A stretch of 22,965 nucleotides of DNA, taken from contig JAEDOK010000008.1 in the NCBI GenBank assembly GCA_016302005.1, positions 1 to 22,965 of the forward strand, given 5' to 3'. The notes below the pieces were generated by a model. The model was not told the DNA's origin, did not search any database, and was given only the letters and a program-made list of their open reading frames with translations. Of this stretch, positions 13,813 through 21,123 are shown one piece after another. Source of the stretch: Oscillospiraceae bacterium. GTDB lineage: Bacteria; Bacillota_A; Clostridia; Oscillospirales; Oscillospiraceae. Made by a program: the position numbers and the translations under genes. Position 1 is the stretch's first letter, and each line of letters begins with the position of its first letter.

Positions 13813-15018
13813 ATGCTGCGTCGAACGTACAAACGAGTGATCGTGCTTTTCCTTCTGTTTGCCCTCTTGACTGCGCTGGTTCCGACGAGCTTTGCCGGCA
13901 GAGCAGAGGAGCTTCAGGAGGAGATCGACCGGCTGGAGGCCGAAGCCGACCAGCTTGCCGCCGAAAAGGAAGCGCTGGAGGCCGAGCTTTCCGATACCAA
14001 CGCAAAAGCGCAGACATATGCCGAGGAAAAGCAGCGGATCGACCGCGAGATCGAGCTGTGCCTGCGTGAGCGCGACGTGCTGAACGAGCAGATCCATCAA
14101 TACAACCTCCTTATCGCAGAAAAACAGGCTGAGCTGGACGAGTTGGAGGAAAGACAGGCAAAGCTTCTGGAGCGCTATCAGCTTCGGATGCGCGCCATGC
14201 AGGAGTCCGGCGAGATCTCGGTCTGGACGGTCATCCTGACCTCCGAGAGCTTTGCCGATATGCTCTCGCGTCGCGTGATGGTGGAGGAAATTGCCCGCGC
14301 CGACCAAAAGATGATGCAGGAGCTGCGCGAAACCTCCGCAGAGATCCTCCATGCCAAAAACGAGCTGGCCGAGAAAAAGGCGATGCTGGAGAAAAAGAAG
14401 CAGAAGCTCGCCGCGCTGGAAACAGAACTGGGCGAAAAGCGCGCACGAGCGGACGAAATACTTGCCGAGCTGAGCGCGGATAAGCAGCGTCTGCTCGAAG
14501 AGATCACCCGCGTTGACGCGATGGAAGCCGAGCTGATTGCCCAGATCGCCCAGCGGCAGAACGAGCTCAACGACCAGCCGAAGGATCCCGACGATCCAAT
14601 GCCTCCGACAGAAAGCGGTTTCCTGTTCCCGGTCGATCCGAGCGGTTTCGTCTATCTCTCCTCACCCTACGGCTTCCGCATCCATCCCATTACCGGCATT
14701 CAGTCGATGCACAACGGCGTCGACCTTGCCTCCTATCAGGGCACGCCCGTCTACGCCTCCAAGAGCGGCAAGATCGATAGTGCAGTATACGGCTACGCAT
14801 TGGGAAACTATGTGGTCATCGACCACGGTGACGGGTTTTCGACCCTTTATGCACACATGACGCATTTTGTCGTCAGCAAGGGGGACTATGTGACGCAGGG
14901 GCAGGTCATCGGCTATGTCGGCTCGACCGGCGCATACTCCACCGGGCCGCACCTGCATTTCACCGTAATGTATGACGGAAATACCGTCAATCCGATGAAC
15001 TACATCTCTCTCCCGTAA
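13813..15018 (+). CDS. Murein hydrolase activator-like coiled-coil M23 peptidase
   Basis: A 401-residue secreted protein with a signal peptide (hydrophobic core at about 9-24, cleavage likely after SFA), a long coiled coil (about 30-255, rich in Glu, Leu, Lys and Arg), a Pro/Asp-rich linker, and a C-terminal LytM/M23 metallopeptidase domain (about 270-401). Metal and catalytic residues are in HNGVDLA (His and Asp of HxxxD) and in HLHFTV. The coiled coil plus M23 layout is that of EnvC/PcsB-like cell-separation or sporulation hydrolases. The zinc ligands are present, so it may be an active endopeptidase rather than only an activator. Start ATG 13813 has GGGAG just upstream. Confidence 0.92.
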   Translation: MLRRTYKRVIVLFLLFALLTALVPTSFAGRAEELQEEIDRLEAEADQLAAEKEALEAELSDTNAKAQTYAEEKQRIDREIELCLRERDVLNEQIHQYNLLIAEKQAELDELEERQAKLLERYQLRMRAMQESGEISVWTVILTSESFADMLSRRVMVEEIARADQKMMQELRETSAEILHAKNELAEKKAMLEKKKQKLAALETELGEKRARADEILAELSADKQRLLEEITRVDAMEAELIAQIAQRQNELNDQPKDPDDPMPPTESGFLFPVDPSGFVYLSSPYGFRIHPITGIQSMHNGVDLASYQGTPVYASKSGKIDSAVYGYALGNYVVIDHGDGFSTLYAHMTHFVVSKGDYVTQGQVIGYVGSTGAYSTGPHLHFTVMYDGNTVNPMNYISLP

Positions 15019-15023
15019 ATCAG

Positions 15024-15052
15024 AATCCCGGCAGAGATCTGCCGGGATTTTC
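15024..15052 (+). terminator. Intrinsic terminator of the M23 gene
   Basis: AATCCCGGCAGA (15024-15035) pairs with TCTGCCGGGATT (15038-15049), followed by TTC. The T-run is short. It also separates this gene from the convergent CBS gene. Confidence 0.75.
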
Positions 15053-15053
15053 G

Positions 15054-15482
15054 TCACAGCTTTTTTGTGTTCATCAAGATCTCGCTGAGTGCCTCTGCCG
15101 CCTCGGTCGTATAGTCGTGCAGCTTGGCGACGTCTCCGAGGCTGACCATGCCAACGAGCTTGCCGCCCTCCTCCACGGGCAGGCGGCGCACCTGTCGCCG
15201 CGCCATCAGCGCCGAGGCATTCTGAATGCTCTCCTGCGCGTCGACGGAGTAGATCCTCCGCGTCATAATGTCGGAGACCTTGACCGTTTGCGCGTCGTCG
15301 TCGGCGGCAACGCAGCGCAGCACAATGTCCCGGTCGGTCACCATCCCGCGCAGGCGGCCGTCCTTGGTGCAGACCGGCAGTGCGCCGACGTTAAACCGCG
15401 ACAGCAGCCGCGCCGCGACCGCCGCGCTCTCGTTCGGCTCGACGCAGACGACATCGGTTGACATAACATCTTTCACCTTCAT
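15054..15482 (-). CDS. Tandem CBS-domain protein
   Basis: A 142-residue protein made of two CBS domains (about 1-60 and 72-130), which together bind adenine nucleotides such as AMP, ATP or S-adenosylmethionine. Visible blocks are VKDVMSTDVVCVEPNESAAV, GALPVCTKDGRLRGMVTDRD and the second pair VSDIMTRRIYSVDAQESIQN, RRLPVEEGGKLVGMVSLGDV. No fused enzyme or channel domain is present, so its target is unknown. The ATG at 15482 has AAAGGGG upstream; an extension to 15509 would enter the nfn terminator. It lies just after the nfnB terminator, so it needs its own promoter, which I could not identify. Confidence 0.92.
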   Translation of the reverse strand: MKVKDVMSTDVVCVEPNESAAVAARLLSRFNVGALPVCTKDGRLRGMVTDRDIVLRCVAADDDAQTVKVSDIMTRRIYSVDAQESIQNASALMARRQVRRLPVEEGGKLVGMVSLGDVAKLHDYTTEAAEALSEILMNTKKL

Positions 15483-15501
15483 AATACTATCCCCTTTCCG
15501 T

Positions 15502-15539
15502 AAAAACACGCCCCTGCCGACGCAAGCCGGCAGGGGCGT
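15502..15539 (-). terminator. Intrinsic terminator of nfnAB
   Basis: Arms ACGCCCCTGCCG (15508-15519) and CGGCAGGGGCGT (15528-15539). Read leftward, a GTTTTTA run follows at 15507-15501. It ends the nfnA-nfnB transcript about 45 bp after nfnB. Confidence 0.88.
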
Positions 15540-15581
15540 TTGTCTGATGGAAGTATGGGAAAAAAGCGGATGGTTTATACC

Positions 15582-16964
15582 TTATTTCTGAAAGCTCGCG
15601 TCGATGGCCGCGGCGGCCTTCTTGCCGGCGCCCATGGCCAGAATGACGGTCGCAGCGCCGGTAACGGCGTCGCCGCCGGCGTAGACACCCTCACGGGTGG
15701 TCATGTTTTCCTCGTTGACGATCAGGCAGCCCTTCTTATTCGTCTCAAGGCCCGGCGTGGTCGAGCGGATGAGGGGGTTCGGGGAGGTGCCGAGCGCCAT
15801 GATGACGGTGTCGACGGGCAGCTCGAATTCGCTGCCGGCGATCTCGATCGGGCGGCGGCGGCCGGAGGCGTCGGGCTCACCCAGCTCCATGCGGATGCAC
15901 TGCATCGCGCCGACTCTGCCGTTGCCGTCGTCGAGGATCTTCGTGGGATTGCACAGCGTGCAAAGCTCGATGCCCTCTTCCTTGGCGTGGTGCAGCTCTT
16001 CCAGACGAGCGGGCATTTCGGCCTCGCCGCGGCGGTAGACGATGTAAACGTGCTCGGCGCCGAGGCGCTTTGCGCAGCGGGCGGCATCCATTGCGACGTT
16101 GCCGCCGCCGACGACCGCGACAGCCTTCGAAACGATCACGGGCGTGTCGCTCTCTTCGTTGTAAGCCTTCATCAGGTTGATGCGGGTCAGGTATTCATTC
16201 GCGGACATGACGCCCTTGAGCGCTTCGCCCTCGATGTGCATGAACATCGGCAGGCCGGCGCCGGAGCCGACAAACACGGCCTTGAAGCCCATCTCAAACA
16301 GCTCGTCCACGGACAGCACCTTGCCGATGACCATGTTGGTCATGACCTCGACACCCATCGCTTCAAGCTTCTTGATCTCGTTGGCGACGATCGCCTTGGG
16401 CAGACGGAATTCGGGGATACCGTAGACCAGCACGCCGCCGGCGGTGTGCAGCGCCTCGAAGATCGAGACCTCGTAGCCCTTCTTGGCAAGCTCGCTCGCG
16501 CAGGTCAGGCCGGCAGGGCCGGAGCCGACGACGGCGATCTTGATGCCGTTGGATTCGGGCTTTTCGGGCATTTTGTTGACATTCTCGCGGTACCAGTCGG
16601 CGACGAAGCGCTCAAGTCTGCCGATGGCGACCGGCTCGCCCTTGATGCCGCGGACGCACTTGCACTCGCACTGGCTCTCCTGCGGGCAGACGCGGCCGGA
16701 CAGCGCGGGCAGCGCGTTGGTGGAGGTGATGATCTCGTAAGCTGCGAGGAAATCGCCCTCGGCGACCTTCGCAATGAATTCGGGGATGCGGATATTGACG
16801 GGGCAGCCGCCGACGCACAGCGGCTTCTTGCAGTTCAGGCAGCGCTTGGCCTCCTCGACTGCCATCTCGGCGGTGTAGCCGAGGGAAACTTCCTTGAAGT
16901 TCTTGTTGCGGACGTTTGCCTCCTGCTCCGGCATGGGAGTTTTGGTCATTGTCATATTTGCCAT
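15582..16964 (-). CDS. nfnB: NADPH-binding large subunit of NfnAB (glutamate-synthase-like, GltA family)
   Basis: The 460-residue flavoprotein is the large subunit of an NADH-dependent reduced ferredoxin:NADP+ oxidoreductase, which balances ferredoxin, NADH and NADPH by electron bifurcation. Two N-terminal Fe-S cysteine sets are seen: Cys42, 45, 50, 54 and Cys93, 99, 101, 103. The FAD Rossmann motif is VVGSGPAG (145-152), the NADPH motif AVVGGGNVAMDAAR follows, and GVYAGGDAVTGAATVILAMG closes the FAD site. By sequence alone it could be called glutamate synthase small subunit, but the partner gene nfnA immediately upstream and the absence of a large GltB support Nfn. AGGGAGGAAG precedes the ATG. 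Confidence 0.9.
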   Translation of the reverse strand: MANMTMTKTPMPEQEANVRNKNFKEVSLGYTAEMAVEEAKRCLNCKKPLCVGGCPVNIRIPEFIAKVAEGDFLAAYEIITSTNALPALSGRVCPQESQCECKCVRGIKGEPVAIGRLERFVADWYRENVNKMPEKPESNGIKIAVVGSGPAGLTCASELAKKGYEVSIFEALHTAGGVLVYGIPEFRLPKAIVANEIKKLEAMGVEVMTNMVIGKVLSVDELFEMGFKAVFVGSGAGLPMFMHIEGEALKGVMSANEYLTRINLMKAYNEESDTPVIVSKAVAVVGGGNVAMDAARCAKRLGAEHVYIVYRRGEAEMPARLEELHHAKEEGIELCTLCNPTKILDDGNGRVGAMQCIRMELGEPDASGRRRPIEIAGSEFELPVDTVIMALGTSPNPLIRSTTPGLETNKKGCLIVNEENMTTREGVYAGGDAVTGAATVILAMGAGKKAAAAIDASFQK

Positions 16965-16977
16965 CGTTCTTCCTCCC

Positions 16978-17832
16978 TTACTGGATCAGCGCCTTGCCGA
17001 TCTTTTCGATGCGGCACATATGGCCGGTTTCGTCCTCGGATTCCTGATCGCGGTAGACGCCGTTGCGGTTCATCAGCTCGGCAAAGTCGACCTTGTGGCC
17101 GTCAAATTCCGGGCCGTCCACGCAGGCGAACTTGACCTCGCCGCCGACCGTGACGCGGCAGCCGCCGCACATACCGGTGCCGTCGACCATGATGGGGTTC
17201 AACGAGACCATTGTCTTGACGCCGAACGGCTCGGTCGTCTTGCAGACGAACTTCATCATGGGAACAGGGCCGATAGCCAGCACCTCGTCATACTGCTTGC
17301 CTGCTTCGAGCAGCTCCTGCAGCTTGACGGTGACGAAGCCGTGCTCACCATAGGAGCCGTCGTCGGTCATCAGGTAGAGGTTGTCGCTGCACGCGCGGAA
17401 CTCGTCTTCGAGAATGACGATGTCCTTGTTGCGGAAGCCGACGATGACGTCGACCTCGCAGCCGGCTTCCTTGAATCCCTGCGCAGAGGGCAGTGCGATC
17501 GCGCAGCCGACGCCGCCGCCGACAACGCACACGCGCTTCACGCCTTCCATCTCGGTGGGTCTGCCGAGCGGGCCGACAAAATCGCTGATATAGTCGCCCT
17601 CATTGAGCGCGCCGAGCATCTTGGTGGACAGGCCGACCTTCTGGAAGATGATCGAGACGGTGCCCTTCTCGCGGTCATAACCGGCGATGGTCAGAGGCAC
17701 GCGCTCGCCCTTTTCGTCGACGCGGAAAATGATGAACTGACCCGCTTTTGCTTTTTTGGCGATGAAGGGAGCTTCGATCTCCATCAGCGTAACGGCGGAA
17801 TTCAGTTCCTTCTTGCGGACAATTTTGAACAT
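16978..17832 (-). CDS. nfnA: Small FAD/NAD-binding subunit of NfnAB (PyrK/sulfide dehydrogenase-like)
   Basis: The 284-residue ferredoxin-reductase-type protein binds FAD (RVPLTIAGYD, about 44-53) and NAD (VCVVGGGVGCA, 101-111). Near the C-terminus a [2Fe-2S] site is seen as DGTGMCGGC plus a later Cys in VKFACVDGPEF: Cys222, 225 and 237 with Asp217 nearby. Three Cys and one Asp is the unusual ligand set reported for NfnA. PyrK is the main alternative, but no dihydroorotate dehydrogenase is near and nfnB follows after 13 bp. The start ATG 17832 has AAAGGGTG upstream; an open extension to 17874 would reach the promoter region. Confidence 0.9.
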   Translation of the reverse strand: MFKIVRKKELNSAVTLMEIEAPFIAKKAKAGQFIIFRVDEKGERVPLTIAGYDREKGTVSIIFQKVGLSTKMLGALNEGDYISDFVGPLGRPTEMEGVKRVCVVGGGVGCAIALPSAQGFKEAGCEVDVIVGFRNKDIVILEDEFRACSDNLYLMTDDGSYGEHGFVTVKLQELLEAGKQYDEVLAIGPVPMMKFVCKTTEPFGVKTMVSLNPIMVDGTGMCGGCRVTVGGEVKFACVDGPEFDGHKVDFAELMNRNGVYRDQESEDETGHMCRIEKIGKALIQ

Positions 17833-17874
17833 GAAATTCACCCTTTCGTGCGAATACAAAGATTTCCGTCTCAA

Positions 17875-17902
17875 ATTATAACATAGATTCGGAATAATTC
17901 AA
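17875..17902 (-). promoter_or_regulatory. Promoter of nfnAB
   Basis: Minus strand: -35 TTGAAT (17897-17902), 16-bp spacer, perfect -10 TATAAT (17875-17880) with an extended TG upstream (TGTTATAAT). It lies just beyond the gluQ stop. Confidence 0.82.
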
Positions 17903-17912
17903 CAGGAAAAAC

Positions 17913-18806
17913 TCAAAAATCAGCCGGAATTATGACCGCTTCCCTGCCGAGCTTCTCCCATGCGAAGGCCGGAACCAGCTCAGCCGCGCTGACCGGCTCG
18001 TCCGTTTCGGTCAGACCGGCAAAGTGCGCGATCCTGCCGAGCAGCGCCTGCGGCGTATGGTCTTGGCGAAGGTGCGCCATGTCGAGGCTCCTTTCGCGCT
18101 TGCTCAGGCGCTTCCCGTCCGGCGCGACGAGCAGCGGCACATGGTAAAACCGCGGCACGGGCAGGCCGAGCATCCGGTAAAGGTAGATCTGCCGCGCGGT
18201 CGAGCCGAGCAGGTCACTGCCGCGCACGACCTCCGTCACGCCGCCGAAGCCGTCGTCACAGACGACCGCAAGCTGATAGGCATAGACGCCGTCGGAGCGG
18301 CGGACGATAAAATCGCCGCACTGCGCTGCAAGATTCTCTCGCTGCGGGCCGAAAACGCCGTCTTCAAAGCAGACCGTCTCATCCGGCACGCAAACGCGCC
18401 AGGCAGGCTTGCGCTGTTTCCGTTCGCGCTCGGCCTGCGTCAAATTCCGGCAGGTGCCGGCGTAGAGAAATGTGCCGTCGGAGGCGTGCGGTGCGGAGGC
18501 ATCGTGCAGCTCGCTGCGCGTGCAGTAGCACGGATAGGTCGGCAGCTTCGCAAAGGCTTCGGCATAGGCAGCCGCGCGGGTGCTTTGCAGCGGCATCTCT
18601 CTGTCCCAGTCCAGCCCCAGCCAGCGCAGGTCGTCGCGCAGCGCCTCGATGTAGTCCCCTTTGCTGCGCTCCGGGTCAAGATCCTCGATGCGCAGCAGCA
18701 TTTCCCCGTCCTGACTGCGCACGGAAAGCCACGCCAACAGCGCGGTAAACACGTTGCCCAGGTGCATTCTGCCCGACGGGCTGGGCGCAAACCGACCGAC
18801 CGTCAC
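17913..18806 (-). CDS. gluQ: Glutamyl-queuosine tRNA(Asp) synthetase (GluQ)
   Basis: GluQ is a truncated glutamyl-tRNA synthetase that activates glutamate and attaches it to queuosine-34 of tRNA-Asp. The 297-residue protein has the class I HIGH-like motif in APSPSGRMHLGNV (about 7-19), LLRIEDLDPER, zinc-type cysteines (CYCTRSEL ... YAGTC), LVAPDGKRLSKRE (KMSKS-like), and no anticodon-binding domain, which is what distinguishes it from GltX. It starts with GTG at 18806 overlapping the stop of the upstream dehydrogenase (GTGA). It is best known from Proteobacteria, so its presence in a Firmicute-like genome is worth noting. Operon: LCP ligase, dehydrogenase, gluQ. Confidence 0.93.
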   Translation of the reverse strand: MTVGRFAPSPSGRMHLGNVFTALLAWLSVRSQDGEMLLRIEDLDPERSKGDYIEALRDDLRWLGLDWDREMPLQSTRAAAYAEAFAKLPTYPCYCTRSELHDASAPHASDGTFLYAGTCRNLTQAERERKQRKPAWRVCVPDETVCFEDGVFGPQRENLAAQCGDFIVRRSDGVYAYQLAVVCDDGFGGVTEVVRGSDLLGSTARQIYLYRMLGLPVPRFYHVPLLVAPDGKRLSKRERSLDMAHLRQDHTPQALLGRIAHFAGLTETDEPVSAAELVPAFAWEKLGREAVIIPADF

Positions 18807-19723
18807 CGGAAGCTCACCTCATTTTTCAGCGGCTCGCCTTGCAGGTAGCGGCGCAGATTCTCCGCGCAGATCGCCCAGATCTTTTCCTCGGTCTGCGGCA
18901 GATGTCCGAAGCTCACGCCCGCAACGTGCGGGGTAATCACGGCATTCGGCAGCGTCCAGAGCGGATGCCCCTGCGGCAGCGGCTCCGGGTCGGTCACGTC
19001 GAGGCCGACGCCGAACAGGCGCCCGTCCGACAGCGCCGCCGCCAGCGTGTCCGTGTCCGCAAAGCTCCCGCGACCCACATTGATGACAATTGCATTCTGC
19101 TTCATTGCCGCGATGCGCTCGGCATCAAGCCAGCCCGCCGTCTGCGCAGAGTGCGGCAGGGCGCAGAGAACAAAATCCGCCTCCGGCAGGAAAAGCTCCG
19201 CGCATTCAAGCGTCGTCAGAACGTCAAAGCCCTCACGCCTGCGCCGCGCCTCACGGCAAACGCCGACGGTATGCACGCCGAGCGCCTTGAGGCGGCGTGC
19301 AATATTCCCGCCGAGGTCGCCGCAGCCGAAGATCAGCGCCGTTGCGCCGCTGACCTGCTTCTCACAGCCGAGGTCGTTCCATTGCCCCGCGCGGACATAG
19401 GCCGGCAGGCGGCGGCACAGCGCCAGCAGCATTGCAAGCGCGTGCTCGGCGATCGTCTCGCCGAATGCGCCGGACGCGGTCGTCAGGCGCACGTTTTGCG
19501 GAAAATGACCGTCCAGATACCGGTCCGCACCCGCCCACGTCATCTGCACCCACGCAAGCGCTCCGGCGTGCGAAAGCTCCTCCGTCGTCGGATTTCCGAA
19601 AATGATCTGCGCCGTTTCAATCGCACGCAGGCGGTCCGGGTCTGACGGATAGAGCGTCGTGACGCCCTCGATGGGACAGACACGCTCGTCTTTCGTCTCC
19701 GCAAGATAAATCATCTTTTGCAT
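18803..19723 (-). CDS. D-2-hydroxyacid dehydrogenase family protein
   Basis: A 306-residue NAD(P)-dependent dehydrogenase of the D-isomer-specific 2-hydroxyacid family. The nucleotide fold motif is GCGDLGGNIARRL (133-145), and the catalytic triad is Arg218 in VGRGSF, Glu247 in DVTDPEPLP, and His266 in ITPHVAG. The usual second signature is clear. The N-terminal catalytic domain is short and diverged, so the substrate (glyoxylate, hydroxypyruvate, phosphoglycerate or other) cannot be read. ATG 19723 has AGAGGAA upstream. It is 12 bp after the LCP gene and overlaps gluQ by 4 bp. Confidence 0.9.
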   Translation of the reverse strand: MQKMIYLAETKDERVCPIEGVTTLYPSDPDRLRAIETAQIIFGNPTTEELSHAGALAWVQMTWAGADRYLDGHFPQNVRLTTASGAFGETIAEHALAMLLALCRRLPAYVRAGQWNDLGCEKQVSGATALIFGCGDLGGNIARRLKALGVHTVGVCREARRRREGFDVLTTLECAELFLPEADFVLCALPHSAQTAGWLDAERIAAMKQNAIVINVGRGSFADTDTLAAALSDGRLFGVGLDVTDPEPLPQGHPLWTLPNAVITPHVAGVSFGHLPQTEEKIWAICAENLRRYLQGEPLKNEVSFR

Positions 19724-19735
19724 GGCGTTTCCTCT

Positions 19736-20857
19736 TTAATAGGCAATATCCAGGTCATCCCAGCCGATGTCGCGCTCGTAGGGATTGAAATACTCGTTGA
19801 TGAGGTCGAGATAGTCGCCGTCGGCGTCGATGGCGACATAGTCGCCCGTCAGATAAAACGGCACGGTGGTCATATACATATCATCCGTCCCGCACAGCAC
19901 GACCGACTCCGCCAGCCACAGCAGGTTGCGCGTGGACAGGTCGGTCAGCGCATACTTGCCGAAAAGACGCAGCGCCTGCGGTAGCTTGAACACGTTCTTC
20001 ACCGAGGCCCACTGCCCGATCGCCGCGAGCATGAAGTCGCGCTGCACGCTCACGCGGCCGATGTCCGCGTCGACGTAGCCGTAGCGGAAGCGCACAAGAC
20101 CCATCGCCTCTTCACCGTCGAGCGTCTGGAGGCCCTTGTTCAGGTGGATATAAAGGTCCTGCGAGGGGTCTTCATAGTTCATATCCATCGGCACGTCGAA
20201 TTCCACGCCGCCGAAGAGGTCGACCAGCTCGATAAACACGTCCAGCTCCAGAAGCACATAGCCGTCCGGACGGAAGCCGATGCAGTCAGCCACATAGTCC
20301 ATCAGACTGTCCATGCCCTCTTCGCCCTTGCCGTTGACGCCGTAGGCGCTGTTGATCTTGTGGGGTGTGTAGGTGGAGTTGACCTTCGTGTCGCGCGGAA
20401 TGCTCATCAGGCTCATGCGTTTTTCCGCCCGGTTGATATTCAGAAGCATGATCGTATCGGTTCGGTCGCCGGATTCATCCGTGCCCGCGAGCAAAATCGT
20501 CGTACAGCCGTCCTTACGTGCGCGGTCGTTGTCTGCCGTCGGCTGGCTGGCAAGGAAGTGCGCAGCGCCGACAAGCACACCGAGCAGCAGAACGAGAACC
20601 AGCAAAATCCTGCCGAAAACGCGCAGCACACGGTGCTTTTTCTTCTTTTTTGGCGTATAGCTCTGCTGCACCTGCCGCTCTGCAGCGCTCGGACGCGGCT
20701 GCAGCGGAGGCTGCGGCGTCTCCTGAACATAGCCATACTGCGGATCGTCGGTATAAACCGGTTCCTCGCAGTCCTCATAGAGCTTATCCGCAAAGCCGCG
20801 CTCGTAGGGATCTTCCTCCTCGAACGAGTGGTCGTTATCATAATCATAGGGTTTCAT
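19736..20857 (-). CDS. LytR-CpsA-Psr (LCP) family cell-wall glycopolymer ligase
   Basis: LCP enzymes attach teichoic acids or capsule glycans to peptidoglycan from undecaprenyl-linked precursors, outside the membrane. The 373-residue protein has an acidic, Pro/Gln-rich cytoplasmic tail (1-69), a lysine-rich stretch, one membrane helix (about 78-103) and an LCP domain from about 119: ILLAGTDESGDRTDTIMLL (Asp127, Asp131, Arg132) and SIPRDT (Arg155), then KINSAYGVNGKGEEGMDSL. The ATG at 20857 is preferred to one at 20881 because the promoter -10 box at 20880-20885 would put the latter upstream of the transcript. First gene of the LCP-dehydrogenase-gluQ operon. Confidence 0.92.
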   Translation of the reverse strand: MKPYDYDNDHSFEEEDPYERGFADKLYEDCEEPVYTDDPQYGYVQETPQPPLQPRPSAAERQVQQSYTPKKKKKHRVLRVFGRILLVLVLLLGVLVGAAHFLASQPTADNDRARKDGCTTILLAGTDESGDRTDTIMLLNINRAEKRMSLMSIPRDTKVNSTYTPHKINSAYGVNGKGEEGMDSLMDYVADCIGFRPDGYVLLELDVFIELVDLFGGVEFDVPMDMNYEDPSQDLYIHLNKGLQTLDGEEAMGLVRFRYGYVDADIGRVSVQRDFMLAAIGQWASVKNVFKLPQALRLFGKYALTDLSTRNLLWLAESVVLCGTDDMYMTTVPFYLTGDYVAIDADGDYLDLINEYFNPYERDIGWDDLDIAY

Positions 20858-20879
20858 GGTATCACCGCCTTCGCCGCCC

Positions 20880-20908
20880 ATTATACCTTATTTTCCCCTT
20901 CTTGTAAA
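20880..20908 (-). promoter_or_regulatory. Promoter of LCP-dehydrogenase-gluQ operon
   Basis: Minus strand: -35 TTTACA (20903-20908), 17-bp spacer, perfect -10 TATAAT (20880-20885). Confidence 0.8.
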
Positions 20909-20911
20909 TAG

Positions 20912-20960
20912 CAATGCTCCCAGGGCAAAAAACAGGCTGTTTTTCGTCTTGGGAGCATTG
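20912..20960. terminator. Hairpin between mobile-element tail and LCP promoter
   Basis: Outer arms CAATGCTCCCA (20912-20922) and TGGGAGCATTG (20950-20960) pair perfectly; an inner stem AAAAACA/TGTTTTT (20928-20944) forms a second short hairpin. It would insulate the LCP promoter from leftward transcription of the large-protein gene. Confidence 0.55.
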
Positions 20961-20985
20961 TGATAAAATAAGCGTAATATTGTAA

Positions 20986-21123
20986 TCCGGACTTCCGGTC
21001 TCTCTTTCTGCTGTTCTGTAGGCTTGGTCTCGTTCAGCCTTCGTCCATCGGAACTTTTCGTACCCCTTCCTTGACCGTTTCACATCGCCTGTCTCGGCGG
21101 CGTTTTAATTTTGCGCATCTGCC
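20986..21123 (-). pseudogene. Degraded module copy (direct repeat A)
   Basis: Repeats 21921-22058 in the same orientation at an estimated 89-90% identity over 138 bp. Read on the minus strand in one frame it gives NAAETGDVKRSRKGYEKFRW and TKAERDQAYRTAERE, as in the intact copy, but this frame has a stop (TAA) just before it and no start of its own beyond an internal ATG at 21083, and it becomes non-homologous after TAERETGSPD. It looks like a leftover of a module lost downstream of the large gene. Confidence 0.7.

Noticed and set aside
15540..17135. 531-codon plus-strand frame opposite nfnB/nfnA
   Set aside because: It is the complement of clear NfnB coding sequence, a usual artefact of GC-rich codons, with Ala/Gly/Asp/Leu-rich content and no motifs.
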